A stretch of DNA of 64,000 bases from Prevotella sp. (GCA_017645905.1 JAGCNO010000001.1:1-64000); one strand, 5' to 3'; shown: positions 17,472 to 28,497, numbered from the stretch's first letter. The notes: generated by a model from the letters alone, not told the origin. Numbers and translations are program-made.

Positions 17472-17491
17472 CACGCTCGAAACCAAACACA

Positions 17492-18550
17492 ATGACACAG
17501 ACACCAAAGATTATCACCTTCGGAGAGCTGCTCCTGCGCTTCTCCAAAGACCAGCACCAACGGCTCTCACAGGGCCGCACGTTTACCAGCATGTATGGCG
17601 GCAGCGAGGCTAATGTGGCCGTGAGCCTTGCAACGCTGGGCGACGACGTGGACTATATCACTCGTCTGCCCGACACACCCGTGGCCCATGCCGGGGCACA
17701 GAACCTGATGCAGCTGGGCGTGGGAATGAGCCACGTGCAGTGGGGCGGTACACGTATCGGCACTTACTATCTGGAACCGGCTGCCGGCATGAGGGCCTCG
17801 AAGGTCATCTACGACCGTGCCGGGTCGGCCTACTCGGAACTGCAGCCGGGCATGATTCCCTGGCGGGAGATATTGAAGGATGCCGCGGTGCTCCACGTAT
17901 CGGGCATCGCAACGGCCATCACCAAAAACGCTGCCGACGCAACCTTCGAGGCTATGGACATCGCCGACGAGATGGGCGTGAAGGTATCGCTCGACCTCAA
18001 CTACCGCAAGAACCTGTGGCGCTACGGTGCTGAGCCGCGTGAGACCATCGGACGTATGTTGGCACGATGCGACATGATGTTCGGCGATGCCATAGAATTT
18101 GAGTGGCTCTGCCAGCGCAGCCAGCCACCCTACACCGCCACCGACACGAACTTCGAGATGCAGATGGACGAATACCGTGAGTGGTTCGAACAGCTGCATG
18201 AACAGTACCCCCGCTGCCAGCGCTGGCTCATGGGCATGCGCAATATGGTGGCGTCGAGCCGGCACCTGCTCACCGCACTGCTCTACACCAACCACCCGAC
18301 ACCCGACACCCAATACCAATCACCCAACGGCTACACCCTCCTCCGCTCTCGTATATACGACATTAACGGCGTGGTAGACCCCTCGGGAGTGGGCGATGCC
18401 TTCATGGCTGGCATGCTGCACTGCGCCTTCCTGCCCGGAATGACCGAGCAGTACCTCCTCGACTACGCCCTGGCTGCCGCTGCGATGAAGAACACCGTCA
18501 TCGGAGACTTCAACCTGGCCACCGACGAAGAAATAACAGCAGTAATGTAA
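17492..18550 (+). CDS. kdgK: PfkB family sugar kinase, 2-keto-3-deoxygluconate kinase-like
   Basis: The 352-residue ribokinase-fold enzyme has an N-terminal substrate motif, MYGGSEANVAVSLATLG, and a C-terminal PfkB signature, DPSGVGDAFMAG, carrying the catalytic Asp. KdgK phosphorylates KDG from uronic acids, which fits a plant-cell-wall degrader. Substrate assignment rests on resemblance only. Residues about 267-280 are encoded by a tandem ACCCGACACCCGACACCCAAT stretch, which looks like an inserted simple repeat in a surface loop. An upstream in-frame reading from 17267 overlaps the protease gene and is rejected, because a promoter lies just before 17492. Confidence 0.87.
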   Translation: MTQTPKIITFGELLLRFSKDQHQRLSQGRTFTSMYGGSEANVAVSLATLGDDVDYITRLPDTPVAHAGAQNLMQLGVGMSHVQWGGTRIGTYYLEPAAGMRASKVIYDRAGSAYSELQPGMIPWREILKDAAVLHVSGIATAITKNAADATFEAMDIADEMGVKVSLDLNYRKNLWRYGAEPRETIGRMLARCDMMFGDAIEFEWLCQRSQPPYTATDTNFEMQMDEYREWFEQLHEQYPRCQRWLMGMRNMVASSRHLLTALLYTNHPTPDTQYQSPNGYTLLRSRIYDINGVVDPSGVGDAFMAGMLHCAFLPGMTEQYLLDYALAAAAMKNTVIGDFNLATDEEITAVM

Positions 18551-18656
18551 CCCTCCCCCTACAACGCTTTGCGGTCCAAAGCCTGGGCCCGCGTCCAACG
18601 GTTTACCCGCAGGCCCCGTAGTAGGCGAAACCATCAACCCCATCAAGCTCATAAAA

Positions 18657-19898
18657 ATGAAGAAAGCCCTCCTTTTTTCCGCCTCTCTTATTCTTTTTTC
18701 CGCCTGTCACAAAGACGACCCCATTGTTGTTCCTGAGGATTTCCAGCGCTCCGTGTTGGTCTACATTGCCGGAGACAACAGCCTCACTAACTACCTGCGG
18801 GCCGACATGCGCCAAATCATCCAGGGCACACAAAACCTGGACACCAACAACAAGCTCATCCTCTTTGTGGACAACTCCAGGGAAAGACCATATTTCCTGC
18901 AAGTGGAGAAAGGAGACACCACCCGCCTCAAGACCTTTGAGACAGAGCTGAAGAGCAGCGACCCCGAGACGCTCTACGACGCCATGAAGTACGTCATCGA
19001 CAACTTCAAGGCCAAGAGCTACGGCCTCGTGCTTTGGGGACATGCCGACGGATGGCTCATACGCAACACCACCTCGCCGACCACTATGAAGGCTCCCCGC
19101 AGGGCCTACGGCGTGGACAACAGGGACGGGCAGACCTACATGAACATCCCCGACATGGCAAAGGCGCTGCAGCGCCTGCCCAAGCTCAACTTCATCTTCG
19201 CCGACTGCTGTTGCTTCATGTGTGTGGAGAATGTCTACGAACTGCGCAAATGCGCCGACTACTTGATTGGCTCGCCTGCTGAAATCCCTGCCGAGGGGGC
19301 ACCTTACCAGAACACCGTGCCAGCCATGTTCAGCCAGGACAGCACCTACTACAAGCAAATCATCGACACCTACTTCGCCCAGACCTCTAACGGTTTTAAA
19401 GTGCCGCTTACAGCCGTCAAGACCAGCGAACTGGAGGACCTCGCAAGCGTCACGGCTGCCACGCTCCAGTCATTCGCCAACGACATAGAGCCCTTAGAAG
19501 ACGGATGCCGATACCCCGACGTCAACAAGCTCATCTTCTACTTCGACCACACACAGTTCGACATGCAGGACTTCATGCTGCGCTATGCCTCGGAAGCACA
19601 ATACAAGGAATGGAAGCGCGTCTTCGACAAGGCTGTCCCATACCACACTTTTACCACCGTGTGGATGGCCAACCATGTCTACCCCTCACCTTATAACCAA
19701 ATGGAGTTCGCCGACTTCACCGTCACCGAGGAGCGGCTGGGTGCTCTCGGCATGTTCGTCCCGCAGACCGACGCCGACCAAGACAGGTGGAACAAGTATT
19801 ACAAGATGAACCTGAACAAGAGCATGAGCCTGATGAACAGCGAGATAAAGGACATGCAGTGGTATCAAGCCGCCCAACTGGCCAAAATGGGCTGGTAA
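18657..19898 (+). CDS. Clostripain-like (C11) cysteine protease, lipoprotein
   Basis: The 413-residue lipoprotein has signal MKKALLFSASLILFSAC (lipid-attached Cys17). The caspase-like fold shows His129 in LWGHADGW and the cysteine cluster FADCCCFMC at about residue 184, matching the C11 His/Cys dyad. Family members cleave after Arg or Lys and often self-process. It is likely displayed on the cell surface or in the periplasm, complementing the C10 protease gene upstream. The 106-nt gap upstream shows no clear promoter. Confidence 0.87.
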   Translation: MKKALLFSASLILFSACHKDDPIVVPEDFQRSVLVYIAGDNSLTNYLRADMRQIIQGTQNLDTNNKLILFVDNSRERPYFLQVEKGDTTRLKTFETELKSSDPETLYDAMKYVIDNFKAKSYGLVLWGHADGWLIRNTTSPTTMKAPRRAYGVDNRDGQTYMNIPDMAKALQRLPKLNFIFADCCCFMCVENVYELRKCADYLIGSPAEIPAEGAPYQNTVPAMFSQDSTYYKQIIDTYFAQTSNGFKVPLTAVKTSELEDLASVTAATLQSFANDIEPLEDGCRYPDVNKLIFYFDHTQFDMQDFMLRYASEAQYKEWKRVFDKAVPYHTFTTVWMANHVYPSPYNQMEFADFTVTEERLGALGMFVPQTDADQDRWNKYYKMNLNKSMSLMNSEIKDMQWYQAAQLAKMGW

Positions 19899-19942
19899 AC
19901 TCCCACTTCTCCCATAAAACCCATTAACCCCAAATAAATACT

Positions 19943-22174
19943 ATGATACAAACCGTTATAAAACGCGACGGGCGAATCGTCGGCTTTAACGAGCAGAAGA
20001 TTATGGCTGCCATACGCAAGGCTATGCTCCAGACCGACAAAGGCGAGGACGAAAGGCTCATCGGACAGATAACCGACCACGTAGCCCAGCGAGGAAAACC
20101 GCAGATGGACGTCGAAGCCATTCAGGACATGGTGGAGATGGAGCTGATGAAGTCGAGCCGCAAGGACGTGGCAAAGGAGTACATCGCCTACCGCAACCAG
20201 CGCTCCATTGCCCGCAAGGCCAAGACTCGCGACATCTTCCTCGACATCGTCAATGTGAAGAGCAACGACGTCACCCGTGAGAACGCTAACATGAACGCCG
20301 ACACCCCTGCCGGCATGATGATGAAGTTTGCTTCGGAGGCCACGAAGCCCTTCGTCGACGACTACCTGCTCTCGCCCGAGGTAAAGGAGGCCGTGGAGCA
20401 CAACTACCTGCACATCCACGACAAGGACTACTACCCCACGAAGAGCCTCACCTGTGTACAGCACCCCTTAGACAACATCCTGAACTGCGGCTTCATCGCC
20501 GGTCACGGTGCTTCGCGTCCTGCACGCCGCATAGAAACGGCCAGCGTGCTGGCCTGCATTAGCTTAGAATGTGCACAGAACGAGATGCACGGCGGACAGG
20601 CCATCCCAGCCTTCGACTTCTACCTCGCACCTTTCGTGCGTCTCACATATATAGAAGAGGTGAAGAACTTGGAAGAGCTGAACGGCGAGAACTATTCCTG
20701 CCTTTACGACGAGCCGCTGATGGACTACCTGAAGCAGCCGCTCGACGGTCTGAAGGGCATCGACCGTGTGCGCCAGCATGCCATCAACAAGACCGTAGGA
20801 CGAGTTCATCAGGCTATGGAGGCCTTTATCCATAACATGAACACCATCCACTCTCGTGGCGGAAACCAGGTGGTATTCTCCTCTATCAACTACGGAACTG
20901 ACACCTCAGCCGAGGGCCGCTGCGTGATGCGCGAAATCCTTCTCTCCACCTACGAGGGCGTGGGTGGTGGCGAGACCGCTATCTTTCCCATTCAGATATG
21001 GAAGAAGAAGCGCGGCGTGAACTACCTGCCCGAAGACCGAAACTTCGACCTCTACCAGCTGGCCTGCAAGGTGACGGCCCGCCGCTTCTTCCCCAACTTC
21101 CTCAACCTCGATGCCACGTTCAACCAGACCGACGAGTGGCGACCCGACGACCCCAAGCGCTACCTCCACGAGGTGGCCACGATGGGTTGCCGCACACGTG
21201 TCTTTGAGAATCGCTTCGGGCCTAAGACCAGCATCGGACGAGGGAACGTCTCGTTCACCACTATTAATATTGTGAAGCTCGCCATCGAGTGTATGGACGT
21301 GGAGGACAAAGATATGCGTATCGCACAGTTCTTTGCCCGTCTGGACAGCATGCTCGAGATTGCCGCCAAGCAGCTCGACGACCGTTTCCAGTTCCAGAAG
21401 ACGGCCTTGGCAAAACAGTTTCCGCTGCTGATGAAGAGCCTCTGGATAGGCGGCGACAAGCTCCAGCCTAACGACACCATCGAGAGCGTCATCAACCAAG
21501 GCACGCTCGGCATCGGCTTCATCGGACTAGCCGAATGTCTCGTCGCCCTCATCGGCAAGCATCACGGCGAGAGCGAGGAGGCACAGGAGCTGGGCCTGAA
21601 GATTGTCTCCTATATGCGAGACCGCATCAACGAGTTCTGCGAGCGCTACCACCACAACTACTCCGTACTGGCCACACCCGCCGAAGGCCTGGCAGGACGA
21701 TTCACCAAGCGCGACCGTGCCCAGTTCGGCCCGCTGAAGGGCATCTGCGACCGCGATTACTACACCAACAGTAACCATGTACCCGTCTACTACAAGTGCT
21801 CCGCCCGTCACAAGGCTGAGGTGGAGGCTCCCTACCACGAGCTGACACGCGGCGGCCACATCTTCTACGTCGAGGTTGACGGCGACGCCACCCATAACCC
21901 ACAGGTTATCATGGGTGTGGTCGACATGATGGACCACCTGAACATGGGCTACGGCAGCATCAACCACAACCGCAACCGCTGTATGGACTGCGGCTATGAG
22001 AACGCACAGCCCAACCTGAAGGAGTGCCCACGCTGCCACAGCCATAACATCGACCGCCTGCAACGCATCACGGGCTACCTCGTAGGCACCACCGACCGAT
22101 GGAACAGTGGCAAGCTGGCCGAGCTCAACGACCGTGTCACCCATATCGACGACGGCGAGCAGAGCCTCTTCTAA
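19943..22174 (+). CDS. nrdD: Anaerobic ribonucleoside-triphosphate reductase
   Basis: The 743-residue class III reductase starts with an ATP-cone regulatory domain (VIKRDGRIVGFNEQKIMAAI). It ends with a zinc site (cysteines about 680, 683, 695, 698) and a glycyl-radical loop, RITGYLVGTTDRWNSGK, with the radical Gly at about 711. It makes deoxynucleotides without oxygen, consistent with an anaerobe. The activase gene nrdG, usually adjacent, is not found downstream, where an unrelated lipoprotein gene follows. It starts 45 nt after the C11 protease stop. Confidence 0.96.
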   Translation: MIQTVIKRDGRIVGFNEQKIMAAIRKAMLQTDKGEDERLIGQITDHVAQRGKPQMDVEAIQDMVEMELMKSSRKDVAKEYIAYRNQRSIARKAKTRDIFLDIVNVKSNDVTRENANMNADTPAGMMMKFASEATKPFVDDYLLSPEVKEAVEHNYLHIHDKDYYPTKSLTCVQHPLDNILNCGFIAGHGASRPARRIETASVLACISLECAQNEMHGGQAIPAFDFYLAPFVRLTYIEEVKNLEELNGENYSCLYDEPLMDYLKQPLDGLKGIDRVRQHAINKTVGRVHQAMEAFIHNMNTIHSRGGNQVVFSSINYGTDTSAEGRCVMREILLSTYEGVGGGETAIFPIQIWKKKRGVNYLPEDRNFDLYQLACKVTARRFFPNFLNLDATFNQTDEWRPDDPKRYLHEVATMGCRTRVFENRFGPKTSIGRGNVSFTTINIVKLAIECMDVEDKDMRIAQFFARLDSMLEIAAKQLDDRFQFQKTALAKQFPLLMKSLWIGGDKLQPNDTIESVINQGTLGIGFIGLAECLVALIGKHHGESEEAQELGLKIVSYMRDRINEFCERYHHNYSVLATPAEGLAGRFTKRDRAQFGPLKGICDRDYYTNSNHVPVYYKCSARHKAEVEAPYHELTRGGHIFYVEVDGDATHNPQVIMGVVDMMDHLNMGYGSINHNRNRCMDCGYENAQPNLKECPRCHSHNIDRLQRITGYLVGTTDRWNSGKLAELNDRVTHIDDGEQSLF

Positions 22175-22215
22175 ACGACCAAACAACCAACCCCCAAAAC
22201 GACCAAACGACCAAT

Positions 22216-22905
22216 ATGAAAAAGACCCTTTCCTGTCTTGTAAGCTGCGCTATCTGCGCAGCCTTCACCCTTGCCCTCTCCAGCTGCGACGAGACCGACT
22301 CCTACATCGCCGAACAGCTGCGCAACCGCGACTGGCAGGGCTACATCGGTGCCTACTACTCCGACCGCTGGGGCATCTCCGGCGACGAGTACGCCACCGT
22401 CATGCGCTTCACCTCTCGTGACTCCTGGTACACCAGCGGACGTGGCGAGGAGCTGGACTACAGCCGCTACTCCCGCTATGACTACGCCTACTGCACCTTC
22501 AAGTGGTTCATCGTGGACGGTGAAATCACCCTCATCTACGACGACGACAAGTGGAACCCCATCTACATCGTCGACTACCGCCTGAATGGCTCACGTTTCT
22601 ACGGCTACATCTGGGACGGCACCAACCGCCGCATACAGTTCGACCTGGAGAACGTTGCCTACAACGACTGGGGCTACTACAACTGCAACAGAACAGGCGG
22701 CTACGGCACCTTCTCCAACCAGCACTACTACCACTCCCGTGAAGCACAGGCCTTCAGTGAAGACGAGGACGGTTTAATTACCATGAAAGCCGAACCACTC
22801 GTCATCGACCGCACGGAGCAGGTACGCCAGGAGTCGGGCGAGCCCGAGGCCGTGAGCATCCTCAGCGGTATCTTCGCCGAGAAGTTCATGGAGAGGGCCG
22901 ATTAG
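22216..22905 (+). CDS. Uncharacterised lipoprotein
   Basis: The 229-residue protein has signal MKKTLSCLVSCAICAAFTLALSSC with the lipobox at residue 24. The body is rich in Tyr, Trp and Asp (DWQGYIGAYYSDRWGI, DDDKWNPIYIVDYRLNG), suggesting a beta-rich fold. I do not recognise a function. It lies 41 nt after nrdD behind short repeats of AACGACCAA. The stop codon overlaps a degenerate single copy of the 22-bp repeat core (22905-22921), and an intrinsic terminator follows. Confidence 0.8.
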   Translation: MKKTLSCLVSCAICAAFTLALSSCDETDSYIAEQLRNRDWQGYIGAYYSDRWGISGDEYATVMRFTSRDSWYTSGRGEELDYSRYSRYDYAYCTFKWFIVDGEITLIYDDDKWNPIYIVDYRLNGSRFYGYIWDGTNRRIQFDLENVAYNDWGYYNCNRTGGYGTFSNQHYYHSREAQAFSEDEDGLITMKAEPLVIDRTEQVRQESGEPEAVSILSGIFAEKFMERAD

Positions 22906-22921
22906 AGAGAACGGCTCAAAC
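22905..22921 (+). repeat. Solitary degenerate copy of the 22-bp repeat core
   Basis: GAGAACGGCTCAAAC within 22905-22921 matches the array-terminal variant of the repeat and begins at the last base of the upstream stop codon. Confidence 0.55.
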
Positions 22922-22933
22922 TCAGACCCCTTT

Positions 22934-22977
22934 ACGGTTGGAGCAGACAACAGCGTCTGCCCCAACCGTTGTTTTTT
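22934..22977 (+). terminator. Intrinsic terminator after the lipoprotein gene
   Basis: The 15-nt arms at 22934-22948 and 22955-22969 (ACGGTTGGAGCAGAC pairing with GTCTGCCCCAACCGT, one mismatch) have a 6-nt loop and are followed by TGTTTTTT. Confidence 0.88.
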
Positions 22978-23042
22978 GTGCTTTTATCTCGTTTCTGAAA
23001 CATTTGAGACGTACGGAAAAAGAGTGTTAAAGGAAAATTGCG

Positions 23043-23050
23043 TATCTTTG
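23043..23050 (+). promoter_or_regulatory. -7 box for the xylanase-esterase gene
   Basis: TATCTTTG, 54 nt before the ATG at 23105. No well-spaced -33 TTTG is seen, as is common for activator-dependent xylan genes. Confidence 0.5.
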
Positions 23051-23089
23051 CAAGGAATTATCAATTTCTAACTATACTTCAATTATTAA

Positions 23090-25294
<2,205 letters not shown>

Positions 25295-25311
25295 AAAGCT
25301 AATAGAATTGA

Positions 25312-25375
25312 AAGGGCATTGCCATCTCCAGGTGAAATGGTAATGCCCTTATGCTTATGCTATAAGCCTTTTTTG
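25312..25375 (+). terminator. Double hairpin terminator after the xylanase-esterase gene
   Basis: First hairpin: AAGGGCATTGCCAT (25312-25325) with ATGGTAATGCCCTT (25337-25350). Second: GCTTAT/ATAAGC (25353-25367), followed by CTTTTTTG. Confidence 0.82.
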
Positions 25376-25430
25376 TGACCCCACCCCCTGCCTCTCCCCT
25401 GCGAGGGGAGGTGAGTGACGTAACCCAAAC

Positions 25431-26450
25431 ATGACGCAACCGACCGCATCCATCAGGAACACCTGGCGACTGACCGCCATTTGCTCTGCCATGCACTTGC
25501 TGGTGGATGGTCTTTGCGTGTGCAGCCTCTACTTGCTGTCGGAGGCCATAGTTGACCGGCAGTTACTGGCGATGTTTATTGCCTACAATGTGCTGGCTTT
25601 CCTTACGCAGCCCCTGACAGGAGCGCTGGCCGACCATGCGAAGCGGCGCCACTGGCTTTTGCTGGCCTCGGTGCTGCTGCTCACCCTTGCCGTATTGGCC
25701 ACGGTGGCAGTCCTCCGTTACGGTTTGGTTGCTGAAGGTAGTATGCTGGTGGCAGCTATGCTTGGCATGGGGAACTCGCTGTTTCATGTATGGGGTGGTA
25801 AGCAGGTCGCCGTCACTACCCGAAACGATATACGCGCCTTGGGCATGTTTGTCTCTACTGGCGTTTTGGGATTGTCGCTGGGCTATGTATTCTTCTCGTG
25901 GAACCTGCTCTGCCTCTTCCTGCTTGCCATTAGTGTGCTGGCGGTGGCCTATCTTCATGGTGAAGCTACTGTATGCTCTGGGGACAACTCTCAACGCTCA
26001 ACTCTTAACTCTCAACTCTTAACCATAATGGCCTTGTTGCTGCTGATGGGGGTGGTCATGCTTCGCTCTTACGCTGGCCAGGGCTTCTCGTTGGGAGCCG
26101 ATGTAGGGGCAGACCCTGTGCCAGCCCGCCTGGTGCTTCTTGCTGCCACAGTGTCCATGCTTGGCAAGATGTCAGGTGGATGGATAGCCCGCCGCTGGGG
26201 TATCGTCACTTCATTTGCCCTGATGGTGGTTGTGGCTGCGCTCTGCTTCTACATTGTGAAGGGCTGGCACGTGGACTTCCCCTACACAGGGATGGGGCTG
26301 GCGGTACTCCTTGTGGGAGCCTTTGCCGTCAACTGCACCATGCCTGTCACCCTCTATCTTGCCAACGCCGTGCTCCCCGGTCGTGAGGGACTGGCTTTCG
26401 GGCTGCTTGCTGCTGCATTGATTCCTGGATATTTATTAGCAACCCTTTAA
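25431..26450 (+). CDS. MFS transporter, probable, with repeat-derived loop
   Basis: The 339-residue hydrophobic protein has about 10-11 membrane segments. Features like ADHAKRRHW after helix 2 resemble the MFS loop 2-3 signature. No substrate can be assigned. Residues about 185-198 in the central cytoplasmic loop (SQRSTLNSQLLT) are encoded by tandem copies of CTCAACTCTTAA (25985-26023), a simple interspersed repeat kept in frame. Two small genes follow at 4 and 12 nt spacing, so the three probably form an operon. The upstream 55 nt contain a CTCCCCTGCGAGGGGAG hairpin. Confidence 0.78.
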   Translation: MTQPTASIRNTWRLTAICSAMHLLVDGLCVCSLYLLSEAIVDRQLLAMFIAYNVLAFLTQPLTGALADHAKRRHWLLLASVLLLTLAVLATVAVLRYGLVAEGSMLVAAMLGMGNSLFHVWGGKQVAVTTRNDIRALGMFVSTGVLGLSLGYVFFSWNLLCLFLLAISVLAVAYLHGEATVCSGDNSQRSTLNSQLLTIMALLLLMGVVMLRSYAGQGFSLGADVGADPVPARLVLLAATVSMLGKMSGGWIARRWGIVTSFALMVVVAALCFYIVKGWHVDFPYTGMGLAVLLVGAFAVNCTMPVTLYLANAVLPGREGLAFGLLAAALIPGYLLATL

Positions 26451-26454
26451 ACTT

Positions 26455-26802
26455 ATGACCTTGATAGTGATATTGCTGCTGACCCTTGTGCCGACCATCT
26501 TGATAGAGCTGGGGGTGTTGCTGCTCCTGCGTGAGAAGCGCAAGAAGGTGCTCTGGTCGTCGGTCGTCATCAATGTCTTTACGAATGTTCCCTTAAACCT
26601 CTACATCACCTTCGTTGACGTAAGTTTCACCACCATCCTCTTGGCCGAGCTACTGATTATCTTGATAGAAGCCGCCTGGTATTGGCTGTTTGTGCGGCGA
26701 CTGTCCCAGGCGTTTATCTACAGTACACTGTGCAATGCCATCAGTTTCCTGGCAGGCCTGCTCTTCGTTCTTTTGTTTTATTTGATTTTGTCTTTATTAT
26801 AA
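26455..26802 (+). CDS. Small integral membrane protein, function unknown
   Basis: The 115-residue, very hydrophobic protein has about four predicted transmembrane segments (residues 1-22, 33-52, 57-78, 86-115). The only basic stretch is LREKRKK near residue 25. It lies 4 nt after the MFS gene and 12 nt before the next ORF, so it is probably co-expressed and may be part of the same membrane system. No family was recognised. Confidence 0.7.
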   Translation: MTLIVILLLTLVPTILIELGVLLLLREKRKKVLWSSVVINVFTNVPLNLYITFVDVSFTTILLAELLIILIEAAWYWLFVRRLSQAFIYSTLCNAISFLAGLLFVLLFYLILSLL

Positions 26803-26814
26803 ACGAATACGATT

Positions 26815-27183
26815 ATGCTTTTATTAGACATTGCCTATCCGGGACGTTTCCCACGGCGTATTCCCGACACATTGCGTAGGGTAAGAAAGGTTATCACCGA
26901 TACCATCCAGCCTTCGGGAAAGACGGAAGTGTCTGACACCATCGACAGCGTGGCTCCTGCACAGGACTCAGCCAGCTGCATCGTTAATAATCTCAGCATG
27001 AGCAATGGCGCCTCACCGGCTGTCCAGCTTGCTGATGGTGCTCCCCTCCCGCCTGAAACCTCTACGCTTGGCAGCGATGACATGACAACAACCATCCTGG
27101 CCATCGTGGCTGTCCTTGCCGCCCTAAGCCTCTGCCTGCACTTCGTGCTTAGGTACCGGCGAGCCACGAAAAATGAACACTAA
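26815..27183 (+). CDS. Hypothetical protein with one C-terminal membrane segment
   Basis: The 122-residue protein has a basic N-terminal part (PRRIPDTLRRVRK), a low-complexity polar middle, and one hydrophobic helix near residues 89-111 followed by RYRRATKNEH. It is the third gene of the small membrane operon. No function was recognised. Tight spacing supports it being real, but composition is unremarkable and the confidence is moderate. Confidence 0.55.
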   Translation: MLLLDIAYPGRFPRRIPDTLRRVRKVITDTIQPSGKTEVSDTIDSVAPAQDSASCIVNNLSMSNGASPAVQLADGAPLPPETSTLGSDDMTTTILAIVAVLAALSLCLHFVLRYRRATKNEH

Positions 27184-27330
27184 ACCAAAGGCTATGTTAG
27201 TCTGAACGACTGTTTTTGTATGTAATTGTTGCCCTGATTATCCGCATATACCCAACAGCGTGCTCGCCAGTAGGGGCAGGCCCTGTGCTTGCGGGAGTTG
27301 AATTCATAAATTAACTTTAATCCTTGTTTT

Positions 27331-27413
27331 CTACGCGCAGCCACTCCCCGCCCCTCAAGGCAATTGCTCCCTCCTCGCAATTGCCTTGAGGGGCGGGGAA
27401 TGGCTGCGCGTAG
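27331..27413. repeat. 83-nt near-perfect hairpin element
   Basis: 37-nt arms at 27331-27367 and 27377-27413 pair with one mismatch around a 9-nt loop. The ends are CTACGCGCAGCC and GGCTGCGCGTAG. The flank CGTAGACTCCCCTT (27409-27422) recurs at the 3' end of RAYT2 (60024-60037). Confidence 0.9.
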
Positions 27414-27504
27414 ACTCCCCTTGCGGTTCCTGAGGTAAAAACGGATAATTCGGATACTCGGTTCCTGCGGAAAAAGCGGAAAACCGAGAAAAGCCGAAAA
27501 CAGA

Positions 27505-27678
27505 AACGCCCTGATGGCCCATGTGGCCGAGGAGGACAAAACCACCACCCTGATTCAGGGTACTTGTTCTAACTACAAGTCGAAAGCGGTGCTCATCAAC
27601 GAGTCCGCCATCGGGACTTGTATCACGGCAAGGTCTGTCCCCTGCTTCGACGCTAAGGAGTACAGCACTATAGTCTAG
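27505..27678 (+). pseudogene. BRO-N-like phage antirepressor fragment 1
   Basis: One frame reads NALMAHVAEEDKTTTLIQG then SKAVLINES before the match is lost and a TAG follows. The HVxEEDK and LINES motifs resemble the BRO-N domain of phage antirepressors, where LINESGLYSL is usual. There is no start or complete domain, so it is a decayed prophage relic. Assignment is by motif only. Confidence 0.55.
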
Positions 27679-27789
27679 GTGTAAAACAAGGGGGTTCATC
27701 GCGAAAACAGCGGTTTTACGCGGGGCGTTACTTCCGCAACATTGTTACATTCTGCAGAAACAGCGGAAAGTGCTCCGCTCTTTGTGGGA

Positions 27790-27915
27790 AGGGGACTTGG
27801 CGACAGCTATCCGAGTTCACGTTGATCCCGAAGACAAAGGGGTGGACGAAATGGCCACCCCTGGTGGTGTGCAGAAAGCCACATTCATCACCGAGTCAGG
27901 CCTCAGCTCCGCCGG
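27790..27915 (+). pseudogene. BRO-N-like phage antirepressor fragment 2
   Basis: The frame reads GDLATAIRVHVDPEDKGVD then ATPGGVQKATFITESGL, a good match to the BRO-N pattern HVDxEDKG...GG.Q....I.ESGL. It breaks off exactly where a GGATTTGCAATCC hairpin element begins (27901-27937), which suggests truncation by that element. No downstream C-terminal domain remains. Confidence 0.65.
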
Positions 27916-28050
27916 ATTTGCAATCCGGCGGAGCTGAATATTAGCATTTGCAATGCGATAGACCCACGGAGTGACAAAAGCGAAATGGACGGTATAGGCG
28001 GATTGAAAATCCTTATATTCACTGCGGCTGGATTGCAAATCCGGCCGAGC
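27901..28050. repeat. Palindromes built on GGATTTGCAATCC
   Basis: CAGCTCCGCCGGATT/AATCCGGCGGAGCTG with a TGC loop lies at 27904-27936. A weaker relative (GCATTTGCAATGC) is near 27944 and a third (GGATTGCAAATCCGGCC) near 28028-28045. They are probably decayed interspersed palindromes. Confidence 0.7.
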
Positions 28051-28152
28051 AGGCGAGCGGGGGAAATACGTGAAGTAAGTTGGGAGATGTGGAAGGTGAT
28101 GTAAAGAAAAATGACAGAAAAAAGGGTCGTGGGAGCGGGACGCTCCAAACCG

Positions 28153-28190
28153 AAAACCTGCACAGACGAGGCTGTTTGTGCAGGTTTTTT
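28153..28190. terminator. Intrinsic terminator-like hairpin, possibly bidirectional
   Basis: AAAACCTGCACA (28153-28164) pairs with TGTGCAGGTTTT (28177-28188), followed by TT. No intact gene directly precedes it on the plus strand, so it may be a relic of the lost phage gene. Confidence 0.7.
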
Positions 28191-28391
28191 CGTGAAAAAA
28201 ACTGAAGAAAAAGGGGTGAGAGGCGGCCTTTTTGCGGTTTTTCTGCTCACAGAAGAAGAAAAAAGGCCGTTTTGACACGCCGCTAAAAGCAGGGTGGCGC
28301 TGTATGAGGAATTAATAGATATGCGGTAAATTAACTGGTTTATGCACAAACGTGCATAAAAATGCAGAGAAAAGGGTGCTTTTGGGTCTGG

Positions 28392-28452
28392 GTTTGAGCC
28401 GTTCTTTACACGAGAAAAAGCCGTTCTTTCTATGGGAAAAAGCCGTTCTTTC
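28392..28452 (-). repeat. 22-bp repeat array E
   Basis: Minus-strand cores lie at 28392-28408 (terminal variant GTTTGAGCCGTTCTTTA as read on plus), 28414-28430 and 28436-28452, period 22. It sits between the remnant region and the GH43 gene. Confidence 0.9.
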
Positions 28453-28456
28453 TCAT

Positions 28457-28497
28457 AGAAAAGACTACCTTTTCTCCAGGAAAAGGTAGTCTTTTCT
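28457..28497. terminator. Hairpin with 18-bp perfect arms downstream of GH43
   Basis: Arms at 28457-28474 and 28480-28497 (AGAAAAGACTACCTTTTC and complement) with a 5-nt loop lie 110 nt after the GH43 stop on the minus strand and directly next to repeat array E. It is likely a bidirectional terminator. Confidence 0.7.
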
